Assembly (NCBI RefSeq): GCF_900103805.1
Contig: NZ_FNIB01000010.1
Span: 1 to 64,000, forward strand
DNA length: 64,000 nt
Direction of reading: 5' to 3'
DNA from: Cryobacterium flavum
GTDB lineage: Bacteria > Actinomycetota > Actinomycetes > Actinomycetales > Microbacteriaceae
This document shows positions 38,215-47,777 of the stretch, one piece after another (the first letter of the stretch is position 1; each line of letters starts with the position of its first letter). The notes beneath the pieces were generated by a model. It was given only the letters and a program-made list of their open reading frames with translations, did no database searches and was not told where the DNA came from. Position numbers and translations under genes: made by a program.

Positions 38215-39744
38215 TTACCGGTGGGCGGCGAGCAGCTCGCGGGTGAACGGATGCTGCGGCGCCGCAAAGAGATCGACCGCCGGCCCCTGCTCCACAACAA
38301 CGCCCTCCTTCATCACGAGGATCTCGTGGCTCAGTGCCCGGACCACGGCGAGGTCGTGCGAGATGAACACCATGGCGAGTCCGGTGGATTCCTGGAGAGA
38401 GGCCAGCAGCGCGAGCACCTGGGATTGAACCTGCGCGTCGAGCGCCGAGACCGGCTCGTCGCACACCAGGATGCTCGGCCGCCGTGCGAGCGCCCTGGCG
38501 ATCGCCACGCGCTGCCGCTGCCCGCCGGAGAGCTCGTGCGCGCGCCGGCCAAGCAGCCCTGTCGCCAGCGCCACCTGCGCGAGCAATTCCACCGCCCGAG
38601 CCGTGCGCCACCGGCGTGGAATCCCGTCGAGAGCGATAGCCTCCAACAGAATCTGCAGCACCGTCGACCGCGGGTCAAAGGCGCTCAGCGAGTCCTGGTG
38701 GATGATCTGGAGACATCCCCGCCGGGCCCGGCGCTGGGATTCCGGCAGGCCGCTCCAGGGCTCGCCGTGCAGCAGCACCGAACCGTGGTCGGGCGACTGC
38801 GTGCCCAGCAGCATCCGTGCCACGGTGCTCTTTCCCGAGCCTGACTCGCCCACGATGCCCACGGTGTGGCCGGCTCGCAGTTCGAACGAGACCCCGTCGA
38901 CGGCCGTCAGCGTTCCGTATGCCTTGGCGAGGTCGTGTGCGGCGAGCACCACGGGGCGCAGCTTCGGCGCCGTGGCCGTGCCCAGCGCGGCAGCGGCCAG
39001 CAACTGACGAGTATACGGATGCTGCGGCGCGGCAAACAGGGCGTCCGCGGCCTGCACTTCCACGAATCGGCCGTCCTTCATGACCGCCACCTGGTCGGCC
39101 AGCTGGCAGATGATCGACAGGTCATGGCTGATCAGCAACAGGGCGAGGCCAGATTCCTTCAGCTCACGCAGCAGTCGCACGACCTGCGCCTGCACCGTCG
39201 CGTCGAGAGCTGTCGTGGGTTCGTCGGCGATCAGCAGCGACGGCGATGCCGCCAGTGCCGCGGCGATAAGCGCGCGCTGGCGCAGCCCGCCGGAGAGCTC
39301 GTGCGGGTACTGCCGGGCACGCCGGGCCGGATCGGGCATGGCCACCTGCCGGAGCAGCTGCAGCACGCGGCGAGAACGGTCGACACGGCCGAGCTGCGGT
39401 TCGTGCACCTCGAGCGGTTCGGCCACCTCGGCGCCCACTCGGCGCAGCGGGTCGAGAGAGACCAGAGCGTCCTGGCTCACGAGCCCGACCCGCGCCCCGC
39501 GGAGGCCCCGCCAGCCTTGAGGGGAGAGGGCGCGGGCGTCGACGCCGGCCACCGTCAGTTCGTCAGCGGTGACCCCGGTGCCGGCGAGCCCGATCAGGCT
39601 ACGCGCGGTCAGGGTCTTACCGGCACCGGACTCCCCCACGATGCCGAGGCACTGCCCAGCCTCGATGCGAAACGACACCCCATCGACCACGGCGGCCCCG
39701 CCCGGCACGACGACGCGCAGGTTGCGCACACTCACGACGCTCAT
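38215..39744 (-). CDS. peptide/nickel-type ABC transporter, two fused ATP-binding domains
   Basis: This 509-aa protein has two ABC domains in tandem, like fused DppD and DppF: Walker A GESGAGKT (first) and GESGSGKST (second), with signatures LSGGLRQRALIAAAL and LSGGQRQRVAIARAL and Walker B LLIADEPTTALD and LVCDEPVSALD. The start is ATG 39744, overlapping the permease stop by four bases. It would energise uptake of oligopeptides, nickel complexes or siderophore-like compounds through the two adjacent permeases. It is the last gene of the operon. Confidence 0.9.
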   Translation of the reverse strand: MSVVSVRNLRVVVPGGAAVVDGVSFRIEAGQCLGIVGESGAGKTLTARSLIGLAGTGVTADELTVAGVDARALSPQGWRGLRGARVGLVSQDALVSLDPLRRVGAEVAEPLEVHEPQLGRVDRSRRVLQLLRQVAMPDPARRARQYPHELSGGLRQRALIAAALAASPSLLIADEPTTALDATVQAQVVRLLRELKESGLALLLISHDLSIICQLADQVAVMKDGRFVEVQAADALFAAPQHPYTRQLLAAAALGTATAPKLRPVVLAAHDLAKAYGTLTAVDGVSFELRAGHTVGIVGESGSGKSTVARMLLGTQSPDHGSVLLHGEPWSGLPESQRRARRGCLQIIHQDSLSAFDPRSTVLQILLEAIALDGIPRRWRTARAVELLAQVALATGLLGRRAHELSGGQRQRVAIARALARRPSILVCDEPVSALDAQVQSQVLALLASLQESTGLAMVFISHDLAVVRALSHEILVMKEGVVVEQGPAVDLFAAPQHPFTRELLAAHR

Positions 39745-40601
39745 CGTTGCCGCCCCGCCGCGCTGGCCTGCAGGTGCCGTCCGAGAACGCTCGTCGAGAC
39801 CACGGTCGCGGTGATCACGATTCCAGGGAACACAGCGATCCACCAGGCTGTAGCGAGAAAGTTGCGTCCCTCGGAGAGAATGAGCCCCCACTCCGGTATG
39901 GGCGGCTTCGGTCCGAGGCCGAGAAAACTGAGGCCGGCGGCGGCCGTGATGGCCGTGCCGATTCCCATCGTGGCCATCACGAGCAACGGCCCGAGCGTGT
40001 TCGGCACCACGTGCCGCAGCACGGTGACCGCCGGCGACACCCCGAGTGTGCGGGCGGCCTCCACGTAGCCGGCCCGCTTCACCACCAGGGTCTGTACCCG
40101 GGCGACGCGGGCATACGACGGAATCACCGCGATGGCGACCGCGATCAGCAGACTCGCCTCCCCCGGCCCGATGATCGCTATCACGATCAGCGCTAGCAGA
40201 AATTCCGGAAACGCCATCACGATCTCGATCGCCCGGCTCAATACACCGTCGCCGACCCGGCGCATCAGCCCGGCCAGAGAGCCGATCACCAGGCCCGCCA
40301 GGAGGGCAATCAGGGTAGCCCCGAAGCCGATCGCGAGCGAGTAGCGCGAGCCATAGATGACACGTGCGAACACGTCGCGGCCGGCCTGGTCGGTTCCAAA
40401 CGGATGCCCAGGGCCGGGCGCCAGCAGCGCAGCATCGATGTCCGTGCGCACGGCATCAGCCCCGGTGAACAACCGAGGAAACAACGCGGACAGCAAGAGG
40501 AGCAGTAGGAAGCCGGCGGCCACCCAGAGGGCCGGTGTGGGCATCCGGGTCACGCGTCGGGTGCGGGCGGTTCGGGAGCGCGCGGCGGCGAGAATGCTCA
40601 C
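39741..40601 (-). CDS. peptide/nickel-type ABC transporter permease (DppC-like)
   Basis: This 286-aa permease has six or so helices, an N-terminal membrane segment, GTDQAGRDVFARVIYGSRYSL (DppC/OppC signature), and the EAA loop EAARTLGVSPAVTVLRHVVP. GTG 40601 overlaps the previous permease stop by four bases. It forms the channel with the DppB-like protein. Confidence 0.9.
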   Translation of the reverse strand: MSILAAARSRTARTRRVTRMPTPALWVAAGFLLLLLLSALFPRLFTGADAVRTDIDAALLAPGPGHPFGTDQAGRDVFARVIYGSRYSLAIGFGATLIALLAGLVIGSLAGLMRRVGDGVLSRAIEIVMAFPEFLLALIVIAIIGPGEASLLIAVAIAVIPSYARVARVQTLVVKRAGYVEAARTLGVSPAVTVLRHVVPNTLGPLLVMATMGIGTAITAAAGLSFLGLGPKPPIPEWGLILSEGRNFLATAWWIAVFPGIVITATVVSTSVLGRHLQASAAGRQR

Positions 40602-41566
40602 GCGTAGGCCTGCTCGGTCGCCAGGCGCGGGTCGAGACGGTCGGCCACGAAGTCGACCAGCAGGTTGACCAACGAGAACGACACTGCGGCGAGCACAATA
40701 ATGCCCAGCACCACAGGCACATCCCGATTGACGATGGCGTTCAGGGCCACGCGTCCGAGTCCGGGACGGGCGAAGACGGTCTCTACCAGCACCGAACCGC
40801 CGAGCAAGGAACCGACGATGTAACCCGTGAGGGTGACGCTGTTCGCTGCGGCGTGGCGCAGGGTATGCCGCAGCACGAGGCGGGTCTGGCTCGCTCCACG
40901 GGCGCGCACGGTGTCGACGAAGGGCAGAGCGGCCGCGTCGTCGAGGCCCTGGCGCAACACCTGGCTGAGAATGCCGGCCACCGGAATGGCGAGGGTCACG
41001 GCGGGCAGCACGAGCGCGCCGAACCCGGCGGTGGCGACCACGGGGAACCAACCCAGTCCGAAGCCGAAAACACCAATCAGCACCAGGCCGATCCAAAACG
41101 TGGGCGAGGACACCGCCACGAGCTCGAGCAGGCCAGCCACCGGGCCGGTGCGCCTGCCGCGGCCGAGCAGCGCCGACCCGAACGCGAGCAGCACGGCGAA
41201 CGAGATGGCGAGGCCCATCAGTTGCATCGTCGGCGCGAGTTGCTGGCCGATCACCGCGGCGACGGGTTGCTGCATGCGATACGACGTGCCGAGGTCACCC
41301 TGCAGCAGGCGGCCGAGGTAGTGGAAATACTGCAGGAGAAGCGGGTCGACGAGGCCCCAGTCTGCTCGGATCTGGTCGCGCACTCGCTGCGACACGTTGC
41401 CGAGCCCCACGAGCACGTTCACCGGGTCGCCGGGGATCAACCGCAGCGAGAAGAAGCCCACGGTGGCGGCGCCCCACACCACGAGGATCATGCCGCCGAA
41501 CCGGCCGGCCAGGCGGGCGCCCGGTCGGCCGGATCGACGCGCACGGCCCTCGCGGTGCGCGGTCAC
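40598..41566 (-). CDS. peptide/nickel-type ABC transporter permease (DppB-like)
   Basis: This 322-aa permease shows RLIPGDPVNVLVG near the N-terminus, the DppB-type LGTSYRMQQPVAAVI, and the EAA loop TVRARGASQTRLVLRHTLRHA. The GTG start at 41566 overlaps the binding-protein stop, so the four genes are coupled throughout. The long region upstream of this GTG is not part of the protein. Confidence 0.9.
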   Translation of the reverse strand: MTAHREGRARRSGRPGARLAGRFGGMILVVWGAATVGFFSLRLIPGDPVNVLVGLGNVSQRVRDQIRADWGLVDPLLLQYFHYLGRLLQGDLGTSYRMQQPVAAVIGQQLAPTMQLMGLAISFAVLLAFGSALLGRGRRTGPVAGLLELVAVSSPTFWIGLVLIGVFGFGLGWFPVVATAGFGALVLPAVTLAIPVAGILSQVLRQGLDDAAALPFVDTVRARGASQTRLVLRHTLRHAAANSVTLTGYIVGSLLGGSVLVETVFARPGLGRVALNAIVNRDVPVVLGIIVLAAVSFSLVNLLVDFVADRLDPRLATEQAYA

Positions 41567-43215
41567 GGCGCGGTCGTGAGGGACGCCTCGTAGAAGAGCG
41601 GCTGCCCGTACAGATCGAAGCTCAGGTTCTCGATGGTCTTGATGTAGGCGGTGATGGCGGTGGGTACCGTGATCGGCACCATGACCACATGGGTCGCGTT
41701 CCACTGCTGCAGCTGCTGGTAGAGCGCTTCGCGTTCGGTCGGATCGCTCGTGGCGATGGCGTCGTCGAGCAGCTGGTCGACGACCGGGTCGGCCGTAGAC
41801 GAGCCGTTTTTATAGCCGCCGCTGTGCAGGTGGGCGCGCAGGACGTCGGCGTCGACGCTGGGGAAACTCCAGTCGGACAGGTCATAGTCGCGTGCGTCGA
41901 AGGCCTCGTAGTATTGGGCGATCTCACGGTTGTCGCGCACGATTTCGAACCCGATGTCGCGCAGGTCAGACTGCACCACGTCGCCGAGGCTTGCGTTGGC
42001 GTCGGAGACCGGGGTGTAGGCGAGCCACTGGGCGCTCAGTCGGGCTCCACCTTTGGTGCGGTAGCCCTCGGAGTCGCGCTCGGTCCAGCCGGACGCATCA
42101 AGCAGCGCATTGGCCTGGTCTGGGTCGAACGCCCAGCTGTCTTCGAGGCTCGGGTCGTAGGAGTTGGGCGTGGCCGGGGAGAGGATGCTCCAGGCGCGCT
42201 CCGCTTGTCCCTGGTAGATGGTCTCGACGGCCGGACCGATGTCGACCCCGAGCGCGAAGGCACGGCGCACGTTCTCGTCGGCGAAGACGCCGTGCGCCTC
42301 GTTCAGGAACAGGGTGTACGGCAGGCCAGGCATCGTCACGTTCTGGATGGAGAAGTCGTCGCCGATCTGGCTGACTGTGTTCGGAGTGATGTCGCTGGCG
42401 ATCTGCGCCTGGCCGCTCGTGAGGGCGCCCGTGCGCACCGAGGATTCGGGAAGGATGCGGAACTCGAGCGTGTCGATGGCGGGCGCGCCCTGATGGGAGC
42501 TGCCCTCCGGCGCCCAGTCGTAGTTTTCATTTGCGGTGAAGACGATGCTCTGGTCTGGCGTATATTCGCTCAGCACGTAAGGTCCGGTTCCCACCGAATT
42601 GCCCGGTCCACCGGCCGAAAGCTGCGCCGCGTTGTCCCGCAGAGTGGCCGGCGAGTAGAAGCCAAGCTTGGCGGTGCTCACCGCCTGCAGGAATGGCGCG
42701 TACGGCTGGCTGAAGTTCACCCGAACGGTGAATTCGTCGATGACCTCGGTGCCAGCGTAGAAGCCGCCGGTTTCGGCGTACCCGATCAGACTGGCAGCAT
42801 CCGCTGACGCCGTCTCTGGGGCGACGACGTGCTCGAAATTAGCCTTGACGGCCTCGGCGTTGAAGGGTTCGCCGTCGTGGAACGTGACCTCGCCCCGCAG
42901 ATCGAACGTGTAGTGCAGGCCGTCGTCCGAGATCTGCCAGGACGTGGCGAGCCATGGCACGAACGAGCCGTCGGCTTTCTCATAGACGAGGGAGTCGAAG
43001 GAGTTGCGCATCACCAGGGCGGTGGCCTGGAACGCCGACGAGTGGATGTCCATCTTGCCGCCGCTGAGCGTGCCGCCGTTGATGGCGTAGGTCAGCGTGT
43101 TCGCGTTGGCGGGGGCACTCGGGGAGGTGGCAGCGCATCCGGAAACCAGAGCGATGGCGGCAATGACGGCGGCGGCGGCGCGAAGTCGGGATGTTGAATG
43201 TGCGCGAGTGCGCAT
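41563..43215 (-). CDS. peptide/nickel-type ABC transporter substrate-binding lipoprotein
   Basis: This 550-aa SBP_bac_5 family protein has a lipoprotein signal peptide with lipobox LVSGC (Cys27). The mature part includes TWQISDDG-like SWQISDDGLHYTFDLRGEVT and TFHDGEPFNAEAVKANFE, typical of DppA/NikA/OppA proteins. The ligand may be a peptide, a nickel or iron chelate or another small molecule. The first gene of a four-gene operon, it sits 57 bases after the second copy of the 38-bp element, which links its expression to Fe-S status by inference. Confidence 0.9.
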   Translation of the reverse strand: MRTRAHSTSRLRAAAAVIAAIALVSGCAATSPSAPANANTLTYAINGGTLSGGKMDIHSSAFQATALVMRNSFDSLVYEKADGSFVPWLATSWQISDDGLHYTFDLRGEVTFHDGEPFNAEAVKANFEHVVAPETASADAASLIGYAETGGFYAGTEVIDEFTVRVNFSQPYAPFLQAVSTAKLGFYSPATLRDNAAQLSAGGPGNSVGTGPYVLSEYTPDQSIVFTANENYDWAPEGSSHQGAPAIDTLEFRILPESSVRTGALTSGQAQIASDITPNTVSQIGDDFSIQNVTMPGLPYTLFLNEAHGVFADENVRRAFALGVDIGPAVETIYQGQAERAWSILSPATPNSYDPSLEDSWAFDPDQANALLDASGWTERDSEGYRTKGGARLSAQWLAYTPVSDANASLGDVVQSDLRDIGFEIVRDNREIAQYYEAFDARDYDLSDWSFPSVDADVLRAHLHSGGYKNGSSTADPVVDQLLDDAIATSDPTEREALYQQLQQWNATHVVMVPITVPTAITAYIKTIENLSFDLYGQPLFYEASLTTAP

Positions 43216-43271
43216 AGGTGGGGTCTCTTCTCAGATACTGGTCGAACGGTGACGCATGTTGACTCCGCCTA

Positions 43272-43309
43272 GCGGTGGGCTATTAACATGACGTAAGCAT
43301 GTCCTAATT
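43272..43309 (-). promoter_or_regulatory. conserved 38-bp promoter/operator element, copy 2 (before the ABC importer)
   Basis: This copy is identical to copy 1 (36457-36494) at 36 of 38 positions. The differences are one base outside the palindrome and one inside the 7-base spacer. ACATG-N7-CATGT, TTAGGA and TAATAG are all kept. On the minus strand it retains the first codons of sufR (ATG TTA ATA GCC CAC CGC) and then a TAG, so it could encode a six-codon leader peptide. It lies 57 bases before the lipoprotein start and 34 bases from the mevalonate cluster stop. Confidence 0.65.
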
Positions 43310-43342
43310 TAACAACGACAGCAAATGACCGTCACCAACTAT

Positions 43343-45625
43343 CTACCGAATCTCGGTCAGGTAGGTGGTGTAACCGGCCCCGCGCAAGGCGGCACGGATC
43401 GGTTCGGCGCCAGCGGACCCAGCCACGGCGATCATCGCGCCGCCTCCGCCTCCGCCGGTCAGCTTGGCACCGAGGGCACCGGCCCGGCGGGCGATGGCGA
43501 CCATCTGCTCGAGCTCGGGACTCGAGACTTGCAGGGCATTGAGCAGGCCCTGGTTGATGTTCATCAGCTCGCCCAGTTCGACAGTGTCGCCTCGGCGCAG
43601 GGCGTCGGCCCCCTCCCCGACCAGGGAGTCGATCTGATCGAAGATCGCATCGTAACGCGCGGGGCGCTGCTGCCACGCCGCGCGCACGGCGGCCACGGTG
43701 TGCGAGGTCAGGGCGTGCATACCGGTGAGACCGATCACGATCGGAATCGGATTCGGTGTGACGATGTCGCGGATTTCGTGACCACTCGGAGCATCCGTTT
43801 TTTGAAAAAGAATCGGCCGACCGAACGTGGCAACGGTGTTGTCGATGCCGGACGGTGTGCCGTGCACGATCTTTTCGCACTCAAATGCCAGACTCGACAC
43901 TTGCTCGTCGCTGAGCCGAATGGAGAAGCACTCGGCGGTCGCCCGGATGAGAGCGACGGCGAACGCGGCCGACGCCCCTAGACCGCTCGCTCGCGGCAGC
44001 TCAGAAAACACGTCGACCCGAACGCCGGATTGCGGCAAACCCAGACGTGCGGCGATCAACGTGGCGACCCGGTGTGAGACGTCGGCGCTGATCGGTTCCT
44101 GCACCGAACCATCCGCGTCCCAGTCGGTGATGATCGGCGCCTGCCCAGGCGTACCGCGCCCGACCTCGGCGCGCACCGTGAGGCCGATGGGCGCGGCGAT
44201 GGCCCGCCGACCGTACACCACGGAGTGTTCCCCGAGCAGGATGATCTTGCCGTAACCGACGTGCCCGGCCGCACCCTGCGGTGCACGCGTGGGGGGCATG
44301 GCTGTTACTACGGCGGCGGGGGCGCTGGCGGCCAGCGGCGGGGCTTCAAGGTCTGCCAGAATTTGCCGCGCCTTCCACACCTTGATCTCGCCGCCGACGA
44401 CGAGCTGCTCCACAACCTCATCGAAGCGCGCCGGGCTGGTGCCGGCGGCCACCGCGACCGCCCGGGCGTGCAAGCGCATGTGCCCGTGTTGGATTCCCGT
44501 GGTGGAGAGCGCTTTGAGCGCGGCCAGGTTTTGGGCCAGCCCCGCCGCCGCCATGACCTCGGCCAGTTCGCGCGCCGACCCGATTCTCAGGATGCTGTGG
44601 GCGATTCGCACGGCCGGGTTTGATTCCACCTGCCCGCCGACCGTACCCACCTTGAGCGGCATCGTCAGCTCGCCGACCAGGTCACCAGCCGAGTTCGCCC
44701 GCCAGGTCGACAACGGCGCGTAGTGCTCACCGCGAGCGGCATAGGCGTGGGCGGCCGCTTCGATGGCTCGCCAGTCGTTGCCGGTCGCGATCGCGACGGC
44801 GTCGATGCCGTTCATGATGCCCTTGTTGTGGGTGGTAGCCCGGTAGGGATCCAGCTCGGCGAATTCGGCAGCCAGAATGATGCCGTCACGAACGCGGTCA
44901 CCGGAGTACTCCCCGGTGGCCAGCGCTACCTGCGGGATGACCGCGCGGGCACGCACGAGGGCACGATCAGTCAGGTTCGAGAGAATGCGCAGGAACACCC
45001 GCCCCGTGCTGATTCGCTCGACCAGGGGCGCAATGCTCTCGCACATTGAGTTGACGAGATTCGCCCCCATCGCATCGCGGGTGTCGACCAGCAGGTGCAC
45101 GACCAGCAGCTCACCGTTCTGCGCCGTCGCTCCCCGCAAATACACCTCGACACCGCGCGCGCCGCCGCCGCGGGCGACCATCTTCGCGTGGCCGCTGTTG
45201 GCGAGCCGCAGAATTTGTTCCGTCTGCGCGAGCAGAGCTAGACGCGCCAACGCCGGGTCGGCGACGTCAACGACCTGCACCTGGCCGATTAGTAGCGGCT
45301 CATCGGCCGTGCTGGTAAAACCGCCGTTTTGGCGCACCAGAAGCGCGGTGGAACTGACCGCCGCCACGATGGACGGTTCCTCCACCACCATGGGAATCAG
45401 GTAGTCGCGACCGTTGATCTGAAAATTGAGCCCGAGCCCCATCGGCAGGGAAAACACGCCGATCACGTTTTCGGTCAGTCGGTCAGCGGTTTCGGCGTCG
45501 AGCAGCCCGGTACCCGGCTGCAACATGGCATAGTCGGCATCGTTCAACGTGCCGCGTTTGTGCAACAAATCCAGTCGTTTCTGCACCGACAGCTGATAGA
45601 ACTTCGCGATGCGGGAGCCGGTCAT
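43343..45625 (-). CDS. fused HMG-CoA reductase (class II) and mevalonate kinase
   Basis: This 760-aa protein has two catalytic domains. Residues 1 to about 420 are class II HMG-CoA reductase: ENVIGVFSLPMGLGLNFQ (catalytic Glu), THNKGIMNGIDAVA (Lys), TGNDWRAIE (Asp) and HMRLHARAVAVAAG (His). After an Ala/Pro-rich linker, residues 443-760 are a GHMP-family mevalonate kinase: GKIILLGEHSVVYG, LPRASGLGASAAFAVAL, GTPSGIDNTVATFG and AKLTGGGGGGAMIAV. It thus makes mevalonate and phosphorylates it in one polypeptide. The ATG at 45625 overlaps the phosphomevalonate kinase stop by four bases. I see no stop, frame change or internal promoter between the domains. M443 could in principle start a separate kinase. 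Confidence 0.9.
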   Translation of the reverse strand: MTGSRIAKFYQLSVQKRLDLLHKRGTLNDADYAMLQPGTGLLDAETADRLTENVIGVFSLPMGLGLNFQINGRDYLIPMVVEEPSIVAAVSSTALLVRQNGGFTSTADEPLLIGQVQVVDVADPALARLALLAQTEQILRLANSGHAKMVARGGGARGVEVYLRGATAQNGELLVVHLLVDTRDAMGANLVNSMCESIAPLVERISTGRVFLRILSNLTDRALVRARAVIPQVALATGEYSGDRVRDGIILAAEFAELDPYRATTHNKGIMNGIDAVAIATGNDWRAIEAAAHAYAARGEHYAPLSTWRANSAGDLVGELTMPLKVGTVGGQVESNPAVRIAHSILRIGSARELAEVMAAAGLAQNLAALKALSTTGIQHGHMRLHARAVAVAAGTSPARFDEVVEQLVVGGEIKVWKARQILADLEAPPLAASAPAAVVTAMPPTRAPQGAAGHVGYGKIILLGEHSVVYGRRAIAAPIGLTVRAEVGRGTPGQAPIITDWDADGSVQEPISADVSHRVATLIAARLGLPQSGVRVDVFSELPRASGLGASAAFAVALIRATAECFSIRLSDEQVSSLAFECEKIVHGTPSGIDNTVATFGRPILFQKTDAPSGHEIRDIVTPNPIPIVIGLTGMHALTSHTVAAVRAAWQQRPARYDAIFDQIDSLVGEGADALRRGDTVELGELMNINQGLLNALQVSSPELEQMVAIARRAGALGAKLTGGGGGGAMIAVAGSAGAEPIRAALRGAGYTTYLTEIR

Positions 45626-46620
45626 AACCGGGCCCCTGGCGCGCCGAATTCCAACGGCACAACGGATGCCCCGGCGTCGGCCAGCGCACTTTCGAGGCGT
45701 TCGGCGGGCGCGCCGCTCGCGCTGAAGGCGAGCCCGACGTCGCCGCCGCCGGCGCCGGAGGTCTTGAACACGCCGCCAGCACGCTCGGCCACCGCGCGTA
45801 GCTCAAGGTGGCGCTCGGTCACGATGCCGGCCTGGGCGTGGGCGTCGAGCAGGGCCAGCGCCGTGAAGTAGTCATCGACCAGGCGCAGAAAACCGTCGCG
45901 GTCGGCGAGCGCTGAGTGCGCCGAGTGGGCGAGGCGGATCAGGCGCGCCAGGTCCTGGTCGTGCTGCGCCGGATTCTGCACGGCAAAATCGTTGACCCGA
46001 CCGACCAGATCGGTCGTCGCCGAGCCAGCACCGGTAATCACGGCCACAAGGCTGAGGTCGCTGGGCCACTGCATCTGCACGGGCGGAGTCTCGACGGTGT
46101 AGGAGAGCAGACCGCCGTACACGCTCGCGGCGACATCCCCGCCGCTGCCCGTGCCGTGTTGCGCGGCCCGATGGGCCGAATGAGCCAGAGTGAACAGCGC
46201 CTGCCGATCGAGGTGAAGCCCGGAGGCCTCTGCCAGGGCCGCAGTGAGCGCGCTGGCCACCGCGGCGCTTGATCCGAGCCCCAATTTATGGCCATCGCGC
46301 ACGAATGACGAGCTGTCCATGCTGATCTCGAACGGGCCAGAGCCGGCTGTACACGCCCGCACCGCCACACGCACCGCGTCGAACAGGCGCAGGGTCGAAC
46401 GGGTATGCGCGTCGAGGGTGGCGGGAAGGCGACCTTCCTCATCGAGGTCGAGATGCTGGATGCCCACGCTGGGGGCGTGCAGCCGCCACGACCCGGCAGG
46501 TATGACGGTAACGGTCACCCGACGATCGACGGCTGCCAGCAGCGCCGGCGCCCCGTGCAAGACGGCATACTCCCCAAGCAGAAACAATTTTCCGGGTGCC
46601 GACGACGAAAAGGATGCCAC
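45622..46620 (-). CDS. mvaK2: phosphomevalonate kinase
   Basis: This 332-aa GHMP kinase has the N-terminus FSSSAPGKLFLLGEYAVLHG, the ATP loop HKLGLGSSAAVASALTAAL and the third motif KTSGAGGGDVGLAFS. The gene order and the presence of separate mevalonate kinase and decarboxylase point to phosphomevalonate kinase. The GTG start at 46620 lies one base after the mvaD stop. Confidence 0.9.
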   Translation of the reverse strand: MASFSSSAPGKLFLLGEYAVLHGAPALLAAVDRRVTVTVIPAGSWRLHAPSVGIQHLDLDEEGRLPATLDAHTRSTLRLFDAVRVAVRACTAGSGPFEISMDSSSFVRDGHKLGLGSSAAVASALTAALAEASGLHLDRQALFTLAHSAHRAAQHGTGSGGDVAASVYGGLLSYTVETPPVQMQWPSDLSLVAVITGAGSATTDLVGRVNDFAVQNPAQHDQDLARLIRLAHSAHSALADRDGFLRLVDDYFTALALLDAHAQAGIVTERHLELRAVAERAGGVFKTSGAGGGDVGLAFSASGAPAERLESALADAGASVVPLEFGAPGARL

Positions 46621-46621
46621 G

Positions 46622-47614
46622 TCAGTCCAACCGGTAGGCGCTCGGGCCGAGAGCACTCGGGCGTACCTCGTGCACTCCGGCAACGTTCGACAGCGCCTCC
46701 TGAACCAGGGGCACATCCCCGGGTAGGCAGAGCACCTTCAGCTGCGGCCCGGCGTCGATGGTGAAGTAGGCCGGCACGCCGGACGCGCGCAGATCCCGAA
46801 CGGCGTGCATCGCCGCGACCGTCGCGGCGTTCCAATAGATCAGCGCCGGCCGGGTGGTCAGCATCAGGGCGTGCAGCTTGAGGCAGTTGTACTCGGAGAG
46901 TTCGCCCAGCCGCACGAAGTCGCGGGCGGCGATCGCGGCCCGCATATCAGCGAGATCACCGGGGGCCGTCGCCAGCCAGGCCGGATAGAACGGTGAACTG
47001 GCAGCGCTAGCCCCCATTCCGACGGTGGAGGTGATCGTTTTCGCACCCAGCTCGGTAATGACGACAACCACGGCGAGCGGCCAGTCCGCGCCGGTCAGCA
47101 GCTGCACGGCGTAGGAATCCGAGCCGTCAGCGGCGCTGCCGGCATGCATCTGGGCGTAGCCCCCGAAGATGGAACGGGCGGCCGAACCGGAGCCGTGCCT
47201 GGCCAGAATCGACAGTTGCCGGTCGGTGAGCGTGAGCCCGGCAGCGCCACTGGCAGCGACGGCGAGAGCGGCGAAACCGGATGCCGACGAGGCCAGCCCG
47301 GCTCCGGTCGGAAAATTGTTCGCGGACTCCACGACGGCGAACAGGTGCGTTCCTCGGGCCTGACGCACGAGATCGAGAACGCGGGCGACCTTGGTGGCCT
47401 CCTGCCGGCATCCGCTCAGCCAGAATTCATCGGCAGCGAGACCCGAACGAAAGGTCACCCGGGTATCAGTGAAGAGGGCATCGAGGGTGACGGAAATCGA
47501 TCCGACCGCTGGGGTATTGAGAACGACATCGTTCTTACCCCAATATTTGACCAGCGCGATATTGCTATGTGCGCGGGCGCGCGCCGTAGCGCCGGCCTCG
47601 AGGGTCTGTGACAC
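46622..47614 (-). CDS. mvaD: diphosphomevalonate decarboxylase
   Basis: This 330-aa enzyme converts mevalonate diphosphate to isopentenyl diphosphate. HSNIALVKYWGKNDVVLNTP is the diagnostic N-terminus, with FPTGAGLASSASGFAALAVA (ATP loop), GSGSAARSIFGGYAQMH, and YFTIDAGPQLKVLCLP at the end. It starts with GTG 47614, seven bases after GGAG, and is first in the leftward three-gene mevalonate operon. Confidence 0.95.
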   Translation of the reverse strand: MSQTLEAGATARARAHSNIALVKYWGKNDVVLNTPAVGSISVTLDALFTDTRVTFRSGLAADEFWLSGCRQEATKVARVLDLVRQARGTHLFAVVESANNFPTGAGLASSASGFAALAVAASGAAGLTLTDRQLSILARHGSGSAARSIFGGYAQMHAGSAADGSDSYAVQLLTGADWPLAVVVVITELGAKTITSTVGMGASAASSPFYPAWLATAPGDLADMRAAIAARDFVRLGELSEYNCLKLHALMLTTRPALIYWNAATVAAMHAVRDLRASGVPAYFTIDAGPQLKVLCLPGDVPLVQEALSNVAGVHEVRPSALGPSAYRLD

Positions 47615-47777
47615 AGGGCTGCTCCGATCGGTTCTGCCTCTATTTTAGCCGGGAGCCCCGACGGTATCCGGCCGAACCAGCCCGCGCCGGACTACTCGCA
47701 GCTTCGCCGACTAAAATGACGGTGTGTTCACGACCCGGTGCGGTCAAGCAAGCACCTGAAAAGTTAAGTAGACTCAG

